Source of the DNA: JANQOH01 sp965201115
GTDB taxonomy: Bacteria; Pseudomonadota; Alphaproteobacteria; UBA7887
DNA: 64,000 nucleotides
Assembly: GCA_965201115.1 (NCBI GenBank)
Contig: OZ241745.1
Coordinates: forward strand, 744,001-808,000
Reading direction: 5' to 3'
Shown: positions 25,336 to 33,797 of the stretch, piece by piece
How the letters are laid out: each line of letters opens with the position of its first letter
Position numbering within the stretch: the stretch's first letter is position 1
Program-made: the position numbers and the translations under genes
The notes under the pieces: model-generated
Told to the model about the DNA's origin: nothing
The model's input: only the letters and a program-made list of their open reading frames with translations
The model's database searches: none

Positions 25336-26331
25336 ATGCGCGCCATGGCGATCGAAGCGTTCGGCGGCCCCGAGGTCTTCAAGCGGATCGAGGCCCCCGA
25401 CCCCGAACCGGGACCCGGCGAGGTCGTCATCGCCGTGCGCGCCAGCAGCGTCAACCCGGTCGATTACAAGATACGCGACGGGCGCGCGGCGCGTCTGTGC
25501 CCGCGCCTCCCCGCGATTTTGCATGCCGATTGCGCCGGAACGGTGAGCGCCATCGGCCCCGGCGTCGAAGGCTTCGCCGAGGGCGACAAAGTGTACGCGT
25601 TCGCCAACGGCATCGGCGGCAGGCCCGGCGCGCTGGCCGAATACATGGCGGCGGACGCCCGCATGGTCGCGCGCAAACCCGCATCGCTCTCGTTCGAGGA
25701 CGCCGCCGCGCTGCCGCTCGTCACCGTGACCGCATGGTTCTGCTGGTTCGACCGCGGCGATTTGAAGAGCGGCGATTCCGTTCTCGTGCAGGGCGGAACC
25801 GGCGGGGTCGGCCACGTCGCCCTCCAGATCGCGCGCTGGACGGGCGCGAAAGCATACGCGACATGCGGCTCCGGGGAGAAGTGCCGCATCGCCGAAAGCC
25901 TGGGCGCCGAGCGCGCGTTCGACTACACGAAAACCTCGCCGGAAGAGATGTTCGCCGCCGCGCCCGGCGGAAAGGGCTTCGACTGGGTCTTCAACACGCC
26001 CGGCGCGCCGGCGATCGACGCCTCGGTAAAGGCCGCGCGCGAGTTCGGAACCATCCTCGACATCCTCGGTCATTTTCCCACCGAGCCGGGCTTTCAGGCC
26101 AAGTGGCTGTCTTTCATGAGCGTGTTCGCGGGCCGGCCGATGATGTCGGGGGACCGCATCGAGGCCGTCGGCGACATACTCCGCGACGCAGGCGGCATGG
26201 CGGGCGCGGGCGCGCTCAAGCCGCTGCTCGACGCCCGCCGCTTCGGTTTTTCCGAAATCGGCGCCGCGCACGAGTACGCCGAACACGGCAAGCCGACCGG
26301 CAAGGTCTCCCTCGTCAACGATCTGCGGTGA
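25336..26331 (+). CDS. Zinc-independent quinone oxidoreductase-type alcohol dehydrogenase
   Basis: The 331-residue MDR protein begins MRAMAIEAFGGPEVF and has SVNPVDYKIRDG, the cofactor loop VLVQGGTGGVGHVALQIARW and a Rossmann fold. The Cys/His zinc ligands of classical ADHs are absent, so it is probably an NADPH quinone/enone reductase. A GAGGAG ribosome site lies 10 bp before the ATG. It closes the plus-strand run that began with the dioxygenase. Confidence 0.85.
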   Translation: MRAMAIEAFGGPEVFKRIEAPDPEPGPGEVVIAVRASSVNPVDYKIRDGRAARLCPRLPAILHADCAGTVSAIGPGVEGFAEGDKVYAFANGIGGRPGALAEYMAADARMVARKPASLSFEDAAALPLVTVTAWFCWFDRGDLKSGDSVLVQGGTGGVGHVALQIARWTGAKAYATCGSGEKCRIAESLGAERAFDYTKTSPEEMFAAAPGGKGFDWVFNTPGAPAIDASVKAAREFGTILDILGHFPTEPGFQAKWLSFMSVFAGRPMMSGDRIEAVGDILRDAGGMAGAGALKPLLDARRFGFSEIGAAHEYAEHGKPTGKVSLVNDLR

Positions 26332-26405
26332 TCCGTTCGCGCCGCGGCGAACCGGGCGCGCGCCGCCGTAATCCGCGGGCCGATTTCGCCGCGAATACGC
26401 AACCC

Positions 26406-26828
26406 GTGTCGCGCGCAAAACACGGCGGCCGCGCGGCGGACGCCCCCGCCGAACTGCGTATCGATGTTTGGCAGTTCGTGCGCATCATGGTAGCGTTGGA
26501 GGCCATGCCGGCTTCGGCGGCGCAGCGCGCATGGGGCGGGATATGGCGCGAGATCGACGACCGCCTGACGCTGCTCGGGAAAACCGACCCGGACGCTTTC
26601 GCCGCGCTGATGATGGACGAGGACGTGGTGCTGCCGGCGCCGAACCGCCGCGTTCTCGACGACGCCGCGCGCGCCCTCCGCCGCGTCGATCGAGAGATTT
26701 CTTCCGCGCTGGCCGAGCGCGGCCTGCCCGCCGACCGCCGCGCGGAGCTCGAGTTCGAACGCCGCGCCCTGCGCCGCCGCCGCCGCGCCCTCGCGCGCCG
26801 CCCGCCGCGGGCGGGAAAGGCGCGATAA
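26406..26828 (+). CDS. Small conserved-looking hypothetical protein
   Basis: The frame encodes up to 140 residues from a GTG at 26406, or 113 from ATG 26487. The central part, RIDVWQFVRIMVALEAMPAS then WREIDDRLTLLGKTDPDAFA, has normal composition and helix periodicity, while the tail is very Arg-rich. No family is recognised. It ends just before the left end of a terminal-inverted-repeat element. Confidence 0.5.
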   Translation: MSRAKHGGRAADAPAELRIDVWQFVRIMVALEAMPASAAQRAWGGIWREIDDRLTLLGKTDPDAFAALMMDEDVVLPAPNRRVLDDAARALRRVDREISSALAERGLPADRRAELEFERRALRRRRRALARRPPRAGKAR

Positions 26829-26845
26829 CGCCGCCCGCCCTTCGG

Positions 26846-27146
26846 TCTCAATTCGCGAATCGTCCTTATATGAGCTGCATTTTCCGCTCGGCGGCTTTGG
26901 CCGCCGTCGCGCCGAAGGCGCGGACTTCCTGGGCGCGCGGACGTCCCCGCCCGCACGTTTGCGCAAGGCGCGATGTTGCCGGGGAGGCGCGTGGCGGTGC
27001 GCCCCTCCGGCGGCCTTCGGCGCGACGGAGACGTGCGGGCGAGACGCCTGGCGCCCAGCGAGTCCGCGCCTTCGGCGCGACAACGCCCAGGCATCCTGTC
27101 CCCGAGGCGACCCAGCCTTCCGTACATACGATTCGCGAATCGAGCC
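26846..27146. repeat. ~300-bp MITE-like element with terminal inverted repeats, intact copy
   Basis: The ends are CTCAATTCGCGAATCGT (26848-26864) and, inverted, CTCGATTCGCGAATCGT (27128-27144). The inside is itself largely palindromic, with CGCCGTCGCGCCGAAGGCGC near the left and its inverse near the right, and the hairpin family core GCGGAC-GTCCCC-GCCCGC. It encodes nothing. A second copy of the same length is reconstructed around an IS at 28471-30368, and a shortened copy lies at 21458. It looks like a nonautonomous mobile element; no candidate transposase is identified. Confidence 0.7.
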
Positions 27147-27148
27147 GA

Positions 27149-27252
27149 CGAAAATCGACAAGCTCGGCGCGCGCATGGATCGGTTCGGGGAGCGGCTGGC
27201 GCGTATCGAGGGCTTTTTGTTCGAGGATTGGCGCGCGCCGGCGGGAGGCTGA
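27149..27252 (+). pseudogene. 3' scrap of a small helical protein
   Basis: Directly after the element's right end the frame reads TKIDKLGARMDRFGERLARI followed by EGFLFEDW and a stop at 27250-27252. The heptad-like helix is not typical of random GC-rich frames. It has no start of its own outside the element, so it may be the end of a gene interrupted by the insertion. Low confidence. Confidence 0.3.
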
Positions 27253-27331
27253 CGCCGAACGAAGCGTCCGCGACCGGCGCGTTTGCGCGGCGGTCGCCCG
27301 GCGGTAAGGAGCGGGGCGGCGGAGGGGCGCG

Positions 27332-28417
27332 ATGCCGGCGTTCGGGTATGCGTTCGCGGCGGGGCTGGCGGCGGCGTTGGGGATGGCGCTGGCCATCGTC
27401 GCTACGCGGGGCTGGCACGGCGCGTTTACCTACGACAGCCGAAGCGGGCCGCAGAAGTTCCATACCGCGCCGACGCCGCGCATCGGCGGCGTCGCGGTGT
27501 ATGCGGGGCTGGCGGCGGCGGCTTTCGCCGCGCCGCCGCCGGCGCGGGGGCTTCTCCTTGCGGCTTGCGCGGGCGGCGCGCTGTGCTTGATAGCGGGGTT
27601 GGCGGAGGACGTGACGAAGCGCGTCGGCGCCGGGCCGCGCCTTGTCGCGACATTCGCGGCCGGCTTTGTGTTCTGCTTCATGACCCGCTATTCGGTGACG
27701 AGTGTCGAGGTTCCGCCGCTCGACGCGGTACTGGCCGTTCCCGGGGCAAGCGTCGCCTGCACGGCGCTGGCGATGGCGGGGTTCGCGCACGCGACGAACG
27801 TGATCGACGGGTTCCACGGGCTGGCGGCGGGCAGCGCGATCCTCATGCTGGCGGCGATCGCGGGCTTGGCCGTGGGCGCGGGGGATGGCGGCTTGGCGTT
27901 TTTCTGTCTGGCGTTTATCGGTGTGTTGTTCGGATTTCTTTTCGTCAATTTTCCGGGCGGGCATGTGTTTTTGGGCGACGGCGGCGCGTATCTGGCGGGT
28001 TTCGTCGTCGCGGCGGCGGCGGTGATGCTGCCCGAGCGCAACCCCGAAGTGTCGCCGTGGGCGAGCCTGGTCGCGCTGGCTTATCCGCTCCTGGAGTTGA
28101 CCGTCGCGTCGGGCCGCAAGCGCTTGCGGGGCCGGAGCCCCTACGCGCCGGACCGGCTGCATCTGCACATGCTGGTTTATCGGCGTTACGGGAAGCGGCT
28201 GGCGGCGGCGTTCGGCGACGCCCGGCTGGCCAATCCGCTCGCCGGCGCGTCGATGTGGAGCGGCGCGGGCGCGTGTCTCGCCGCGGCGACGCTGGCGCCG
28301 CCCGAACGCGGGTGGCAGCTCGGCGCGCTCGCCGTTCTCGTGGCGCTGTACGCGGCGGTCTATCGGCGGGCGCTGGGCGCGCTGCCCAAACCGGCTGCGG
28401 AGCGAAAGACGGCCTGA
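27332..28417 (+). CDS. WecA/MraY-type polyprenyl-phosphate sugar-1-phosphate transferase
   Basis: This 361-residue polytopic protein has ~10 hydrophobic helices and the family's cytoplasmic motifs: KFHTAPTPRIGGVAVY early, the Asp-containing NVIDGFHGLAAG, then GHVFLGDGGAYLAGF and a late DRLHLHMLVYRR His motif. It transfers a sugar-1-phosphate from a UDP-sugar to undecaprenyl phosphate, starting an O-antigen, teichoic-acid-like or enterobacterial-common-antigen-type glycan. It is flanked on both sides by copies of the inverted-repeat element. The sugar cannot be assigned; WecA is the nearest named relative. Confidence 0.8.
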   Translation: MPAFGYAFAAGLAAALGMALAIVATRGWHGAFTYDSRSGPQKFHTAPTPRIGGVAVYAGLAAAAFAAPPPARGLLLAACAGGALCLIAGLAEDVTKRVGAGPRLVATFAAGFVFCFMTRYSVTSVEVPPLDAVLAVPGASVACTALAMAGFAHATNVIDGFHGLAAGSAILMLAAIAGLAVGAGDGGLAFFCLAFIGVLFGFLFVNFPGGHVFLGDGGAYLAGFVVAAAAVMLPERNPEVSPWASLVALAYPLLELTVASGRKRLRGRSPYAPDRLHLHMLVYRRYGKRLAAAFGDARLANPLAGASMWSGAGACLAAATLAPPERGWQLGALAVLVALYAAVYRRALGALPKPAAERKTA

Positions 28418-28470
28418 CTTGTCTCCGGCCAAGCCATCGCGCCCCTGTCGGCGTGTCGATGAATGCAGTT

Positions 28471-28560
28471 GGCTCAATTAGCGAATCGTCAGTACATGGG
28501 CCGCGTTTTTCGCTCGGCGGCTTTGGGCGCCGTCGCGCGGAAGGCGCGGACTTCCTGGGT
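28471..28560. repeat. Left part of the MITE-like element, split by an IS110-type insertion
   Basis: The end CTCAATTAGCGAATCGT (28473-28489) and the following CTCGGCGGCTTTGGGCGCCG match the intact copy at 26846. The match stops at CTTCCTGGG(T) near 28560, exactly where the IS starts. The other part resumes at 30159, and the two together give ~300 bp, the length of the intact copy. Confidence 0.75.
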
Positions 28561-29032
28561 TGTTGTCTAATTCCGGCTACTCGGTCAACCCTCCTCCGGG
28601 TCCGTTCGCTGCCTTCCGTTCCGCCGGGAGCATGGTTGTCTGCGAAGTCATCGCCGTGCTTTCGAGTGGCGCGCTTCATGATGGCGTTCGTCGGCGTTGG
28701 CGTCCCAATGTGCGCGTCGCACTCCCGGACCGGCCTTGCCCTTTCGGGCGGGGGCGCGGTCCGACTTGCATTCCAGGCAGCGGGATCGCCTCCGCTACCG
28801 TCCCGGCGGGGACGGGGCTTTCCGCCGAAGCGGAACCGTGTTGTCTCCTGTTCGTTGTTCAGCTGCCTCCGGGCGCGTTCGGGGCGCGCGGCGGCGGCGC
28901 TGCGTGTAGTCCACCGAGAAACGCAGCGCAGCGCCGCCGCCGCGCGCCCCGAACGCGCAACCCGCGCCGTGCGGGCGTGGCGGGCGCTGTCACGCGCGCT
29001 GCCCCTTGCCTGCCCGGCGCGGCGCCGGCGGC
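28561..29032 (-). ncRNA. 3' noncoding end of the IS with a perfect 30-bp hairpin (bridge-RNA candidate region)
   Basis: Between the transposase stop and the element's end lie ~470 bases without a plausible gene. Within them, 28875-28904 is the exact reverse complement of 28927-28956, a 30-bp stem with a 22-base loop, starting ~77 bases after the transposase stop. IS110-family elements carry a structured guide (bridge) RNA in a noncoding end, and for IS1111-type elements this is the 3' side. The position fits. Whether the hairpin is part of that RNA or a terminator is not settled. Confidence 0.45.
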
Positions 29033-30058
29033 CTACGCCGCTTCCGCCGCGTCCGGCCAGCGGAAGGGCTCGCCGCTCGCCAGCATGCGATGCAGGATGA
29101 CCGCCAGCCGCCGCGCCAAGGCCACGCACGCCTTCTTGAAACCGCTTCGCTTGCGCAACCGCCGCGCCCAGTCCTTGAGCGGATGACCGCGCTTGACCCG
29201 CGTCAGCAGGCAAGCCGCGCACTCGTACAGCAGCGACCGCACGCCGGGATCGCCGTGGCGCGATATGCGCCCCGTCCAGTCCATCTCCCCCGATTGACGC
29301 CGACGCGGCACAAGCCCCACATACGCGCCCACAGATCGCGAATCGGCAAACCGCGCCGCATCGCCCAGGTTCGCAACCAGCGCCACAGCCGTCATCGGCC
29401 CCACGGCCGGAGCCGTCATCGACAGCCGGCAGGCCTTGCTGGCCCGCGCCCGCGCCTCCACCTGCCTGGTGAGCGCCTTGAGCGAATGCAGCGTCTGCGC
29501 CAGCGAAACCAGCAACGGCTCCACCGCTTCCTGCAGCGGCGTATCCATGACCGCCTCGCGAACCCGCGCCGAAAACCGGCCCGAACCCTTCGAAAGCCGA
29601 ATCCCCGCCGAACCCAGGATGCCCCGGACCGTGTTCTCCGCGTCGCGGCGCTGGCGCACCATAAGCCCCCGCGCGCGCAACAGCGCCTGCGTATTCGCGT
29701 CCCAAGCCCGCTTCACCGAAACCGGGGGGCAGAACTTCGTGCGCGCGATATCCGCCAGCAACGCCGCGTCCTTCGCATCCGTCTTGTTCGTCTGAAGGCG
29801 AAGCACCGCGTGAACGCGCCGAGCGTCCACCACATCCACGGCCTGCCCCAACGCCTCCATCTCGCGCGCCAGCCAGCCCGAATACGTCCCCGTCTCCATG
29901 ACCACGCGCGCCGGCGACGGGCAGTGCTCGCGCACCGCCGCAAACAACGCCGCCGGATCCGTCGCAACCTTGCCCGCGACAACCGTCGCACCCGCATCGT
30001 TCTTGACGCAAAACGCCGTCTCTTCCTTCGACACGTCGAAACCGACATACTCCGCCAT
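29033..30058 (-). CDS. IS110-family transposase
   Basis: The 341-residue protein starts MAEYVGFDVSKEETAFCV. It has a RuvC-like DEDD domain: Asp in GFDVSKE, Glu in VVMETGTYSG, and the Asp pair in NKTDAKDAALLADIARTKF. The C-terminal transposase_20 domain includes VGPMTAVALVANLGD, GAYVGLVPRRRQSG with the likely catalytic Ser, and the GHPLKDW region. The frame could extend 13 codons upstream, but the Met at 30058 fits the family start. The protein appears intact, so the element could be active. Confidence 0.9.
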   Translation of the reverse strand: MAEYVGFDVSKEETAFCVKNDAGATVVAGKVATDPAALFAAVREHCPSPARVVMETGTYSGWLAREMEALGQAVDVVDARRVHAVLRLQTNKTDAKDAALLADIARTKFCPPVSVKRAWDANTQALLRARGLMVRQRRDAENTVRGILGSAGIRLSKGSGRFSARVREAVMDTPLQEAVEPLLVSLAQTLHSLKALTRQVEARARASKACRLSMTAPAVGPMTAVALVANLGDAARFADSRSVGAYVGLVPRRRQSGEMDWTGRISRHGDPGVRSLLYECAACLLTRVKRGHPLKDWARRLRKRSGFKKACVALARRLAVILHRMLASGEPFRWPDAAEAA

Positions 30059-30158
30059 GGTCGCTCTCCCTGTTGGGTCCGTGAGTGGGGCGCACAACCC
30101 TGCGCGCGCAGCCCCGCATGATAGACCCGGGAGAGCGGCCGACCGGAATTATCCCATG

Positions 30159-30368
30159 TGCGCGGGCGTCCCCGCCCGCACGTTTGCGCGCGGCGCGGCG
30201 TTGGCGGGGAAGCGCTCGGCGGTGCGCCCCCATGGCGGCCATCGGCGCGGTGGAGACGTGCGGGCGAGACGCCCGCGCACCCAGGAAGTCCGCGCCTTCG
30301 GCGCGACGGCGCCCAAGGCCGCCGAACGAAAAACGCGGCCCATATACATACGATTCGCCAATCGAGCC
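30159..30368. repeat. Right part of the split MITE-like element
   Basis: The sequence begins TGCGCGGGCGTCCCCGCCCG, continuing the left part at 28560, and ends with ACGATTCGCCAATCGAGCC (30350-30368), the inverse of the left end with one change. It includes the hairpin GCGGGC-GAGAC-GCCCGC and the inverse of the left internal block (GCGCCTTCGGCGCGACGGCG). It ends ~115 bp before the helicase gene. Confidence 0.75.
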
Positions 30369-30482
30369 ATCGCGATAGACGCGCGGCGCGAAGGGCGCCA
30401 GATTGTCCGAATCGGCGTCCGCGCGCGTGTCGGCGGCGGCGCAACCGGGGCGCGGCGCCGAGGGAGAACGGGAGGCGGGTGC

Positions 30483-33400
30483 ATGAACGCGATTGTCGAT
30501 AACCGGACGCGCCGGGTGGGCGACTTCCTGCGGGCGGCGGTCGGCGGCGGGGCGCGGCTGTCGGTGGTGTCGGCGTACTTCACGATCTACGCCTACGAAG
30601 CGCTGCGGCGGGAGCTGGAGGGCGCGGGCGGCGTGCGGTTTCTCTATGGCGAGCCGCGCGGCGTAGGCGCGGTGGATCCGAAGGACGCGGAGCCGCGGGC
30701 TTTCCGACTCAACGACGACGGCGGCATGGCGCCGGAACAGGCGCTGGCGCAGCGGCCGCTCGCCCGCGCCTGCGCCGAATGGATCGAACGGCTGGTGGAA
30801 ATCCGCACCGTGCGGCGGGCGGATTTTCTCCACGGCAAGATGTATCATGCCGCGCCGCGCGGCGGCGGCGGCGCGTCCGCCGCGCTCTTGGGCAGCTCGA
30901 ACTTCACGCGGCGCGGGCTCGGGTTCGGCTCAAGGCCGAATATCGAGCTCAATCTCGAACTCGCGGCGGAGGCCGATCGCGGCGCGCTGCTGCGGTGGTT
31001 CGACGAACTGTGGGGCAACGACGAGACGACGCGCGATGTCAAGGCCGAGGTTCTCGCCGCGCTCGAGCGCCTCGGCATGGCCTATGCGCCGCAATTCGTC
31101 TATTACAAAACGCTGTTCCACGTGTTCGCCGACCGGCTGGCCGAACGCGAAGCGCGGGAACGCGCGATGGGCGGCGTCCGGCTGGAGGATACCGAGATCT
31201 GGAAGCATTTATACGAATTCCAACGGGAAGGGGTCAAGAGCGTCATCGCCCGCCTGACGCGCCACAACGGGTGCATCCTCGCCGACAGCGTGGGGCTCGG
31301 CAAGACGTGGACCGCGCTGGCCGCGATCGCGTTTTTCGAGCTGCGCAACGAGAAGGTCCTCGTGCTTTGCCCGAAGAAACTCGAGGAGAATTGGAGCCGG
31401 TATCTCTTCTCGGCCCGAAACAACCCTTTTGCGAAGGACAAGCTGAATTATACGATCATGGCGCACACGGATCTGAGCCGCTACGAGGGAAAGAAGGGCG
31501 CGATTTCCCTCGATACGTTCGACTGGGGCGCGTTCGACCTTGTGGTTATCGACGAATCGCACAATTTCCGCAACGAGGGCCGCGACCGGACGGACGACGA
31601 CGGCAATATCGTCCGCCGCAGCCGCTACAACCGCCTGCTCGAGGAGGCGGTGAAGGACGGCGCGCGCACCAAAGTGCTTATGCTGTCGGCCACTCCGGTC
31701 AACACCAGCCTGCGCGATTTGCGCAACCAGATATACCTGATGACCGAAAAGCGCCGCGACGCCTTTCGCGACGCGCTCGGCATCGGCGACATACAGAGCC
31801 TGTTCGGCGTGGCGCAGCGCCGGTTTCTGGAATGGGAGAAGAAGCGCCGCGCGGGCCCGGGCGCCGGCAAGGCCGAGTTGTTCGAAACGCTCGGGGCCGA
31901 TTTCCACGCCGTGCTCGACGCCGTTACCGTAGCGCGTTCGCGCAGCCACCTGGCCCGCCACTACTCCGGGCTCGCGGCGAAGATCGGCGGCTTCCCCGAA
32001 CGCGCGAAACCGGAAAACCTGCACCCGCCCGCCGATCGCCTGGGCGCGTTGTCCTACGACGATCTGCACGGGCGGATCGGCAGGTTCCGTCTGGCGCTGT
32101 ATCGGCCGTCCGACTATCCGATCGACGAATCGCGCCTGGCGAGGGAGAAGGGCGCGAGCCCGTTCGACCAGCGCCGGCGCGAGGGCTTTCTTGTCGGCAT
32201 GATACGCGTGAACCTGCTGAAACGCCTCGAAAGCTCGGTCCACGCCTTTGCCCTCACGGCCGGGCGGATACTGGACAGGATCGCGGATGTCGAGGCGCGC
32301 ATCGAAGCCTGGCGCGCACGCGGCGCAAACGGCGAAATCGAGACCCGCCCCGACGACGACGAGGAGGACGAGGACTTCGCCGTCGGGCGCGCCGTCCGAT
32401 ACCGTTTCGACGAACTCGATATCGATCGGTGGCGCGGCGACCTGGCCGCCGACCGGAGAACTTTTCAGGAGCTACTCGACCGCGCCGGGCGGATCGATCC
32501 CGAGCGCGACGCAAAGCTCGGAAAACTGCTCGCGCTGCTGACCGGCAAACACGAAAACCCGACCCGCGATCGCGATGGGCGGCCCAACCGCAAGGTCCTC
32601 GTGTTTACCGCGTTCGCCGACACTGCCCGTTATCTCTACGATAACATCCTCGAACATTGCGCCGGCGGCGCAAGCGGCGCGCACGCCGCCCTGGTGACGG
32701 GCGGCGGCGACAACCGGAACGTGCTCGGGCCGACGCGGACGACCGATATCCTCGCCGGATTTGCGCCGCGCGCCCAACTGGCGCCGCCCGGCGGGGCCGG
32801 GATCGACATTCTCGTCGCTACCGACTGCCTGTCGGAAGGCCAAAACCTTCAGGACTGCGATCTCGTTGTCAACTACGATATCCACTGGAACCCGGTGCGG
32901 CTGATGCAGCGCTTCGGGCGCATAGACCGGCTCGGCAGCCGCAACGCGCGGGTCGCCATGGCCAATTTTTGGCCCACCGAGGATCTCGACCGTTATCTCG
33001 ACCTCAAGGTCCGCGTCGAGGCCCGCATGGCCCTGGCCGACGCCGCGGCCACCGGAACCGACGATCTGCTCGACGATACGGCGGCGGAAAACGAACTGGC
33101 GTTTCGCGACGACCAGCTCAAGCGCCTGCGCAACGATATTATCGACGTCGAGGACATGGAAGACGGCGTGACCCTCGCCGATTTCACGCTCGACGACTTT
33201 GTTGTCGAACTGCTGCGCTATATCGAGACGAACCGCGCGGCGCTCGAGAGGGCGCCTTTCGGGATTTACGCCATTGTCGAGCCGCGCGCCCGGGCGCCGG
33301 TCCCGCCGCGCCCGGGCGCGATTTTTTGCCTGCGGCAAAAGACTGCGGGCGCCGAACGCGCGCCGAACCTGCTGCATCCGTGGTTTCTCGTCTATGTGCA

Positions 33401-33725
33401 TGACGACGGAACCGTGCGTTGCACCTTCCGGCAAGCCCGGCTTTGCCTTGCGCTTTTCCGCGCCCTGGCGGCCGACCGCGGGGAGGCGAGCGCCGCGCTG
33501 GAGGACGCGTTCGCCGACGAAACCGGTAACGGCGCCCGGATGGAGACATACGAAACCATGCTTGCCGCCGCCCTGAAGAGCATCGCCGGCAGCTTCCGCG
33601 CCGCCGAATTGAGCGCGCTGCAAGCGTCGCGCGGCGCCGTCATCGCCAAACGCGGGCGCCGTCCTGAAAGCGCCTCCGATTTCGAGCTCGTAACGTGGCT
33701 CGTTATCGCCAGGCCCCAACCGTAG
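30483..33725 (+). CDS. PLD-nuclease/SNF2 helicase (anti-phage associated)
   Basis: The 1080-residue protein has an N-terminal phospholipase D-like domain with one HxK motif (LHGKMYH, His117 and Lys119, and SSNF around Asn140). An SF2/SNF2 helicase follows: Walker A ADSVGLGKTW at 267-276, DESH at 357-360, SATPV, the motif V-VI region ATDCLSEGQNLQ and QRFGRIDRLGS. A basic-acidic C-terminal region follows. Such proteins occur with DUF499 ATPases and large methyltransferases in anti-phage islands. Here it lies 18 kb from DUF499, with repeat elements between. The ATG at 30483 follows a GGGAGG site. It has no coupled partner, and dnaJ converges on its 3' side. Confidence 0.85.
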   Translation: MNAIVDNRTRRVGDFLRAAVGGGARLSVVSAYFTIYAYEALRRELEGAGGVRFLYGEPRGVGAVDPKDAEPRAFRLNDDGGMAPEQALAQRPLARACAEWIERLVEIRTVRRADFLHGKMYHAAPRGGGGASAALLGSSNFTRRGLGFGSRPNIELNLELAAEADRGALLRWFDELWGNDETTRDVKAEVLAALERLGMAYAPQFVYYKTLFHVFADRLAEREARERAMGGVRLEDTEIWKHLYEFQREGVKSVIARLTRHNGCILADSVGLGKTWTALAAIAFFELRNEKVLVLCPKKLEENWSRYLFSARNNPFAKDKLNYTIMAHTDLSRYEGKKGAISLDTFDWGAFDLVVIDESHNFRNEGRDRTDDDGNIVRRSRYNRLLEEAVKDGARTKVLMLSATPVNTSLRDLRNQIYLMTEKRRDAFRDALGIGDIQSLFGVAQRRFLEWEKKRRAGPGAGKAELFETLGADFHAVLDAVTVARSRSHLARHYSGLAAKIGGFPERAKPENLHPPADRLGALSYDDLHGRIGRFRLALYRPSDYPIDESRLAREKGASPFDQRRREGFLVGMIRVNLLKRLESSVHAFALTAGRILDRIADVEARIEAWRARGANGEIETRPDDDEEDEDFAVGRAVRYRFDELDIDRWRGDLAADRRTFQELLDRAGRIDPERDAKLGKLLALLTGKHENPTRDRDGRPNRKVLVFTAFADTARYLYDNILEHCAGGASGAHAALVTGGGDNRNVLGPTRTTDILAGFAPRAQLAPPGGAGIDILVATDCLSEGQNLQDCDLVVNYDIHWNPVRLMQRFGRIDRLGSRNARVAMANFWPTEDLDRYLDLKVRVEARMALADAAATGTDDLLDDTAAENELAFRDDQLKRLRNDIIDVEDMEDGVTLADFTLDDFVVELLRYIETNRAALERAPFGIYAIVEPRARAPVPPRPGAIFCLRQKTAGAERAPNLLHPWFLVYVHDDGTVRCTFRQARLCLALFRALAADRGEASAALEDAFADETGNGARMETYETMLAAALKSIAGSFRAAELSALQASRGAVIAKRGRRPESASDFELVTWLVIARPQP

Positions 33726-33797
33726 CCGCCGCGCGGCCGCCAGGGGCTTGCCGAACCGCCGCCGCGAACCGTCGGCGCATGCAATCGGCGCCCGCGC

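Larger units (their letters stand above)
28561..30158 (-). mobile_element. IS110/IS1111-type insertion sequence
   Basis: The boundaries are set by the split repeat: joining the flanks gives CTTCCTGGG+TGCGCGGGCG, the normal sequence of this repeat, leaving about 1598 bp (uncertain by one base). Subterminal inverted repeats TAATTCCGG (28568-28576) and CCGGAATTA (30143-30151) each lie 7 bases inside the ends. No target duplication is seen, as expected for IS110 relatives. The single transposase reads right to left with a short 5' and a long 3' noncoding part, the arrangement of the IS1111 subgroup. IS1111-type elements are known to insert in palindromic repeats. Confidence 0.75.
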
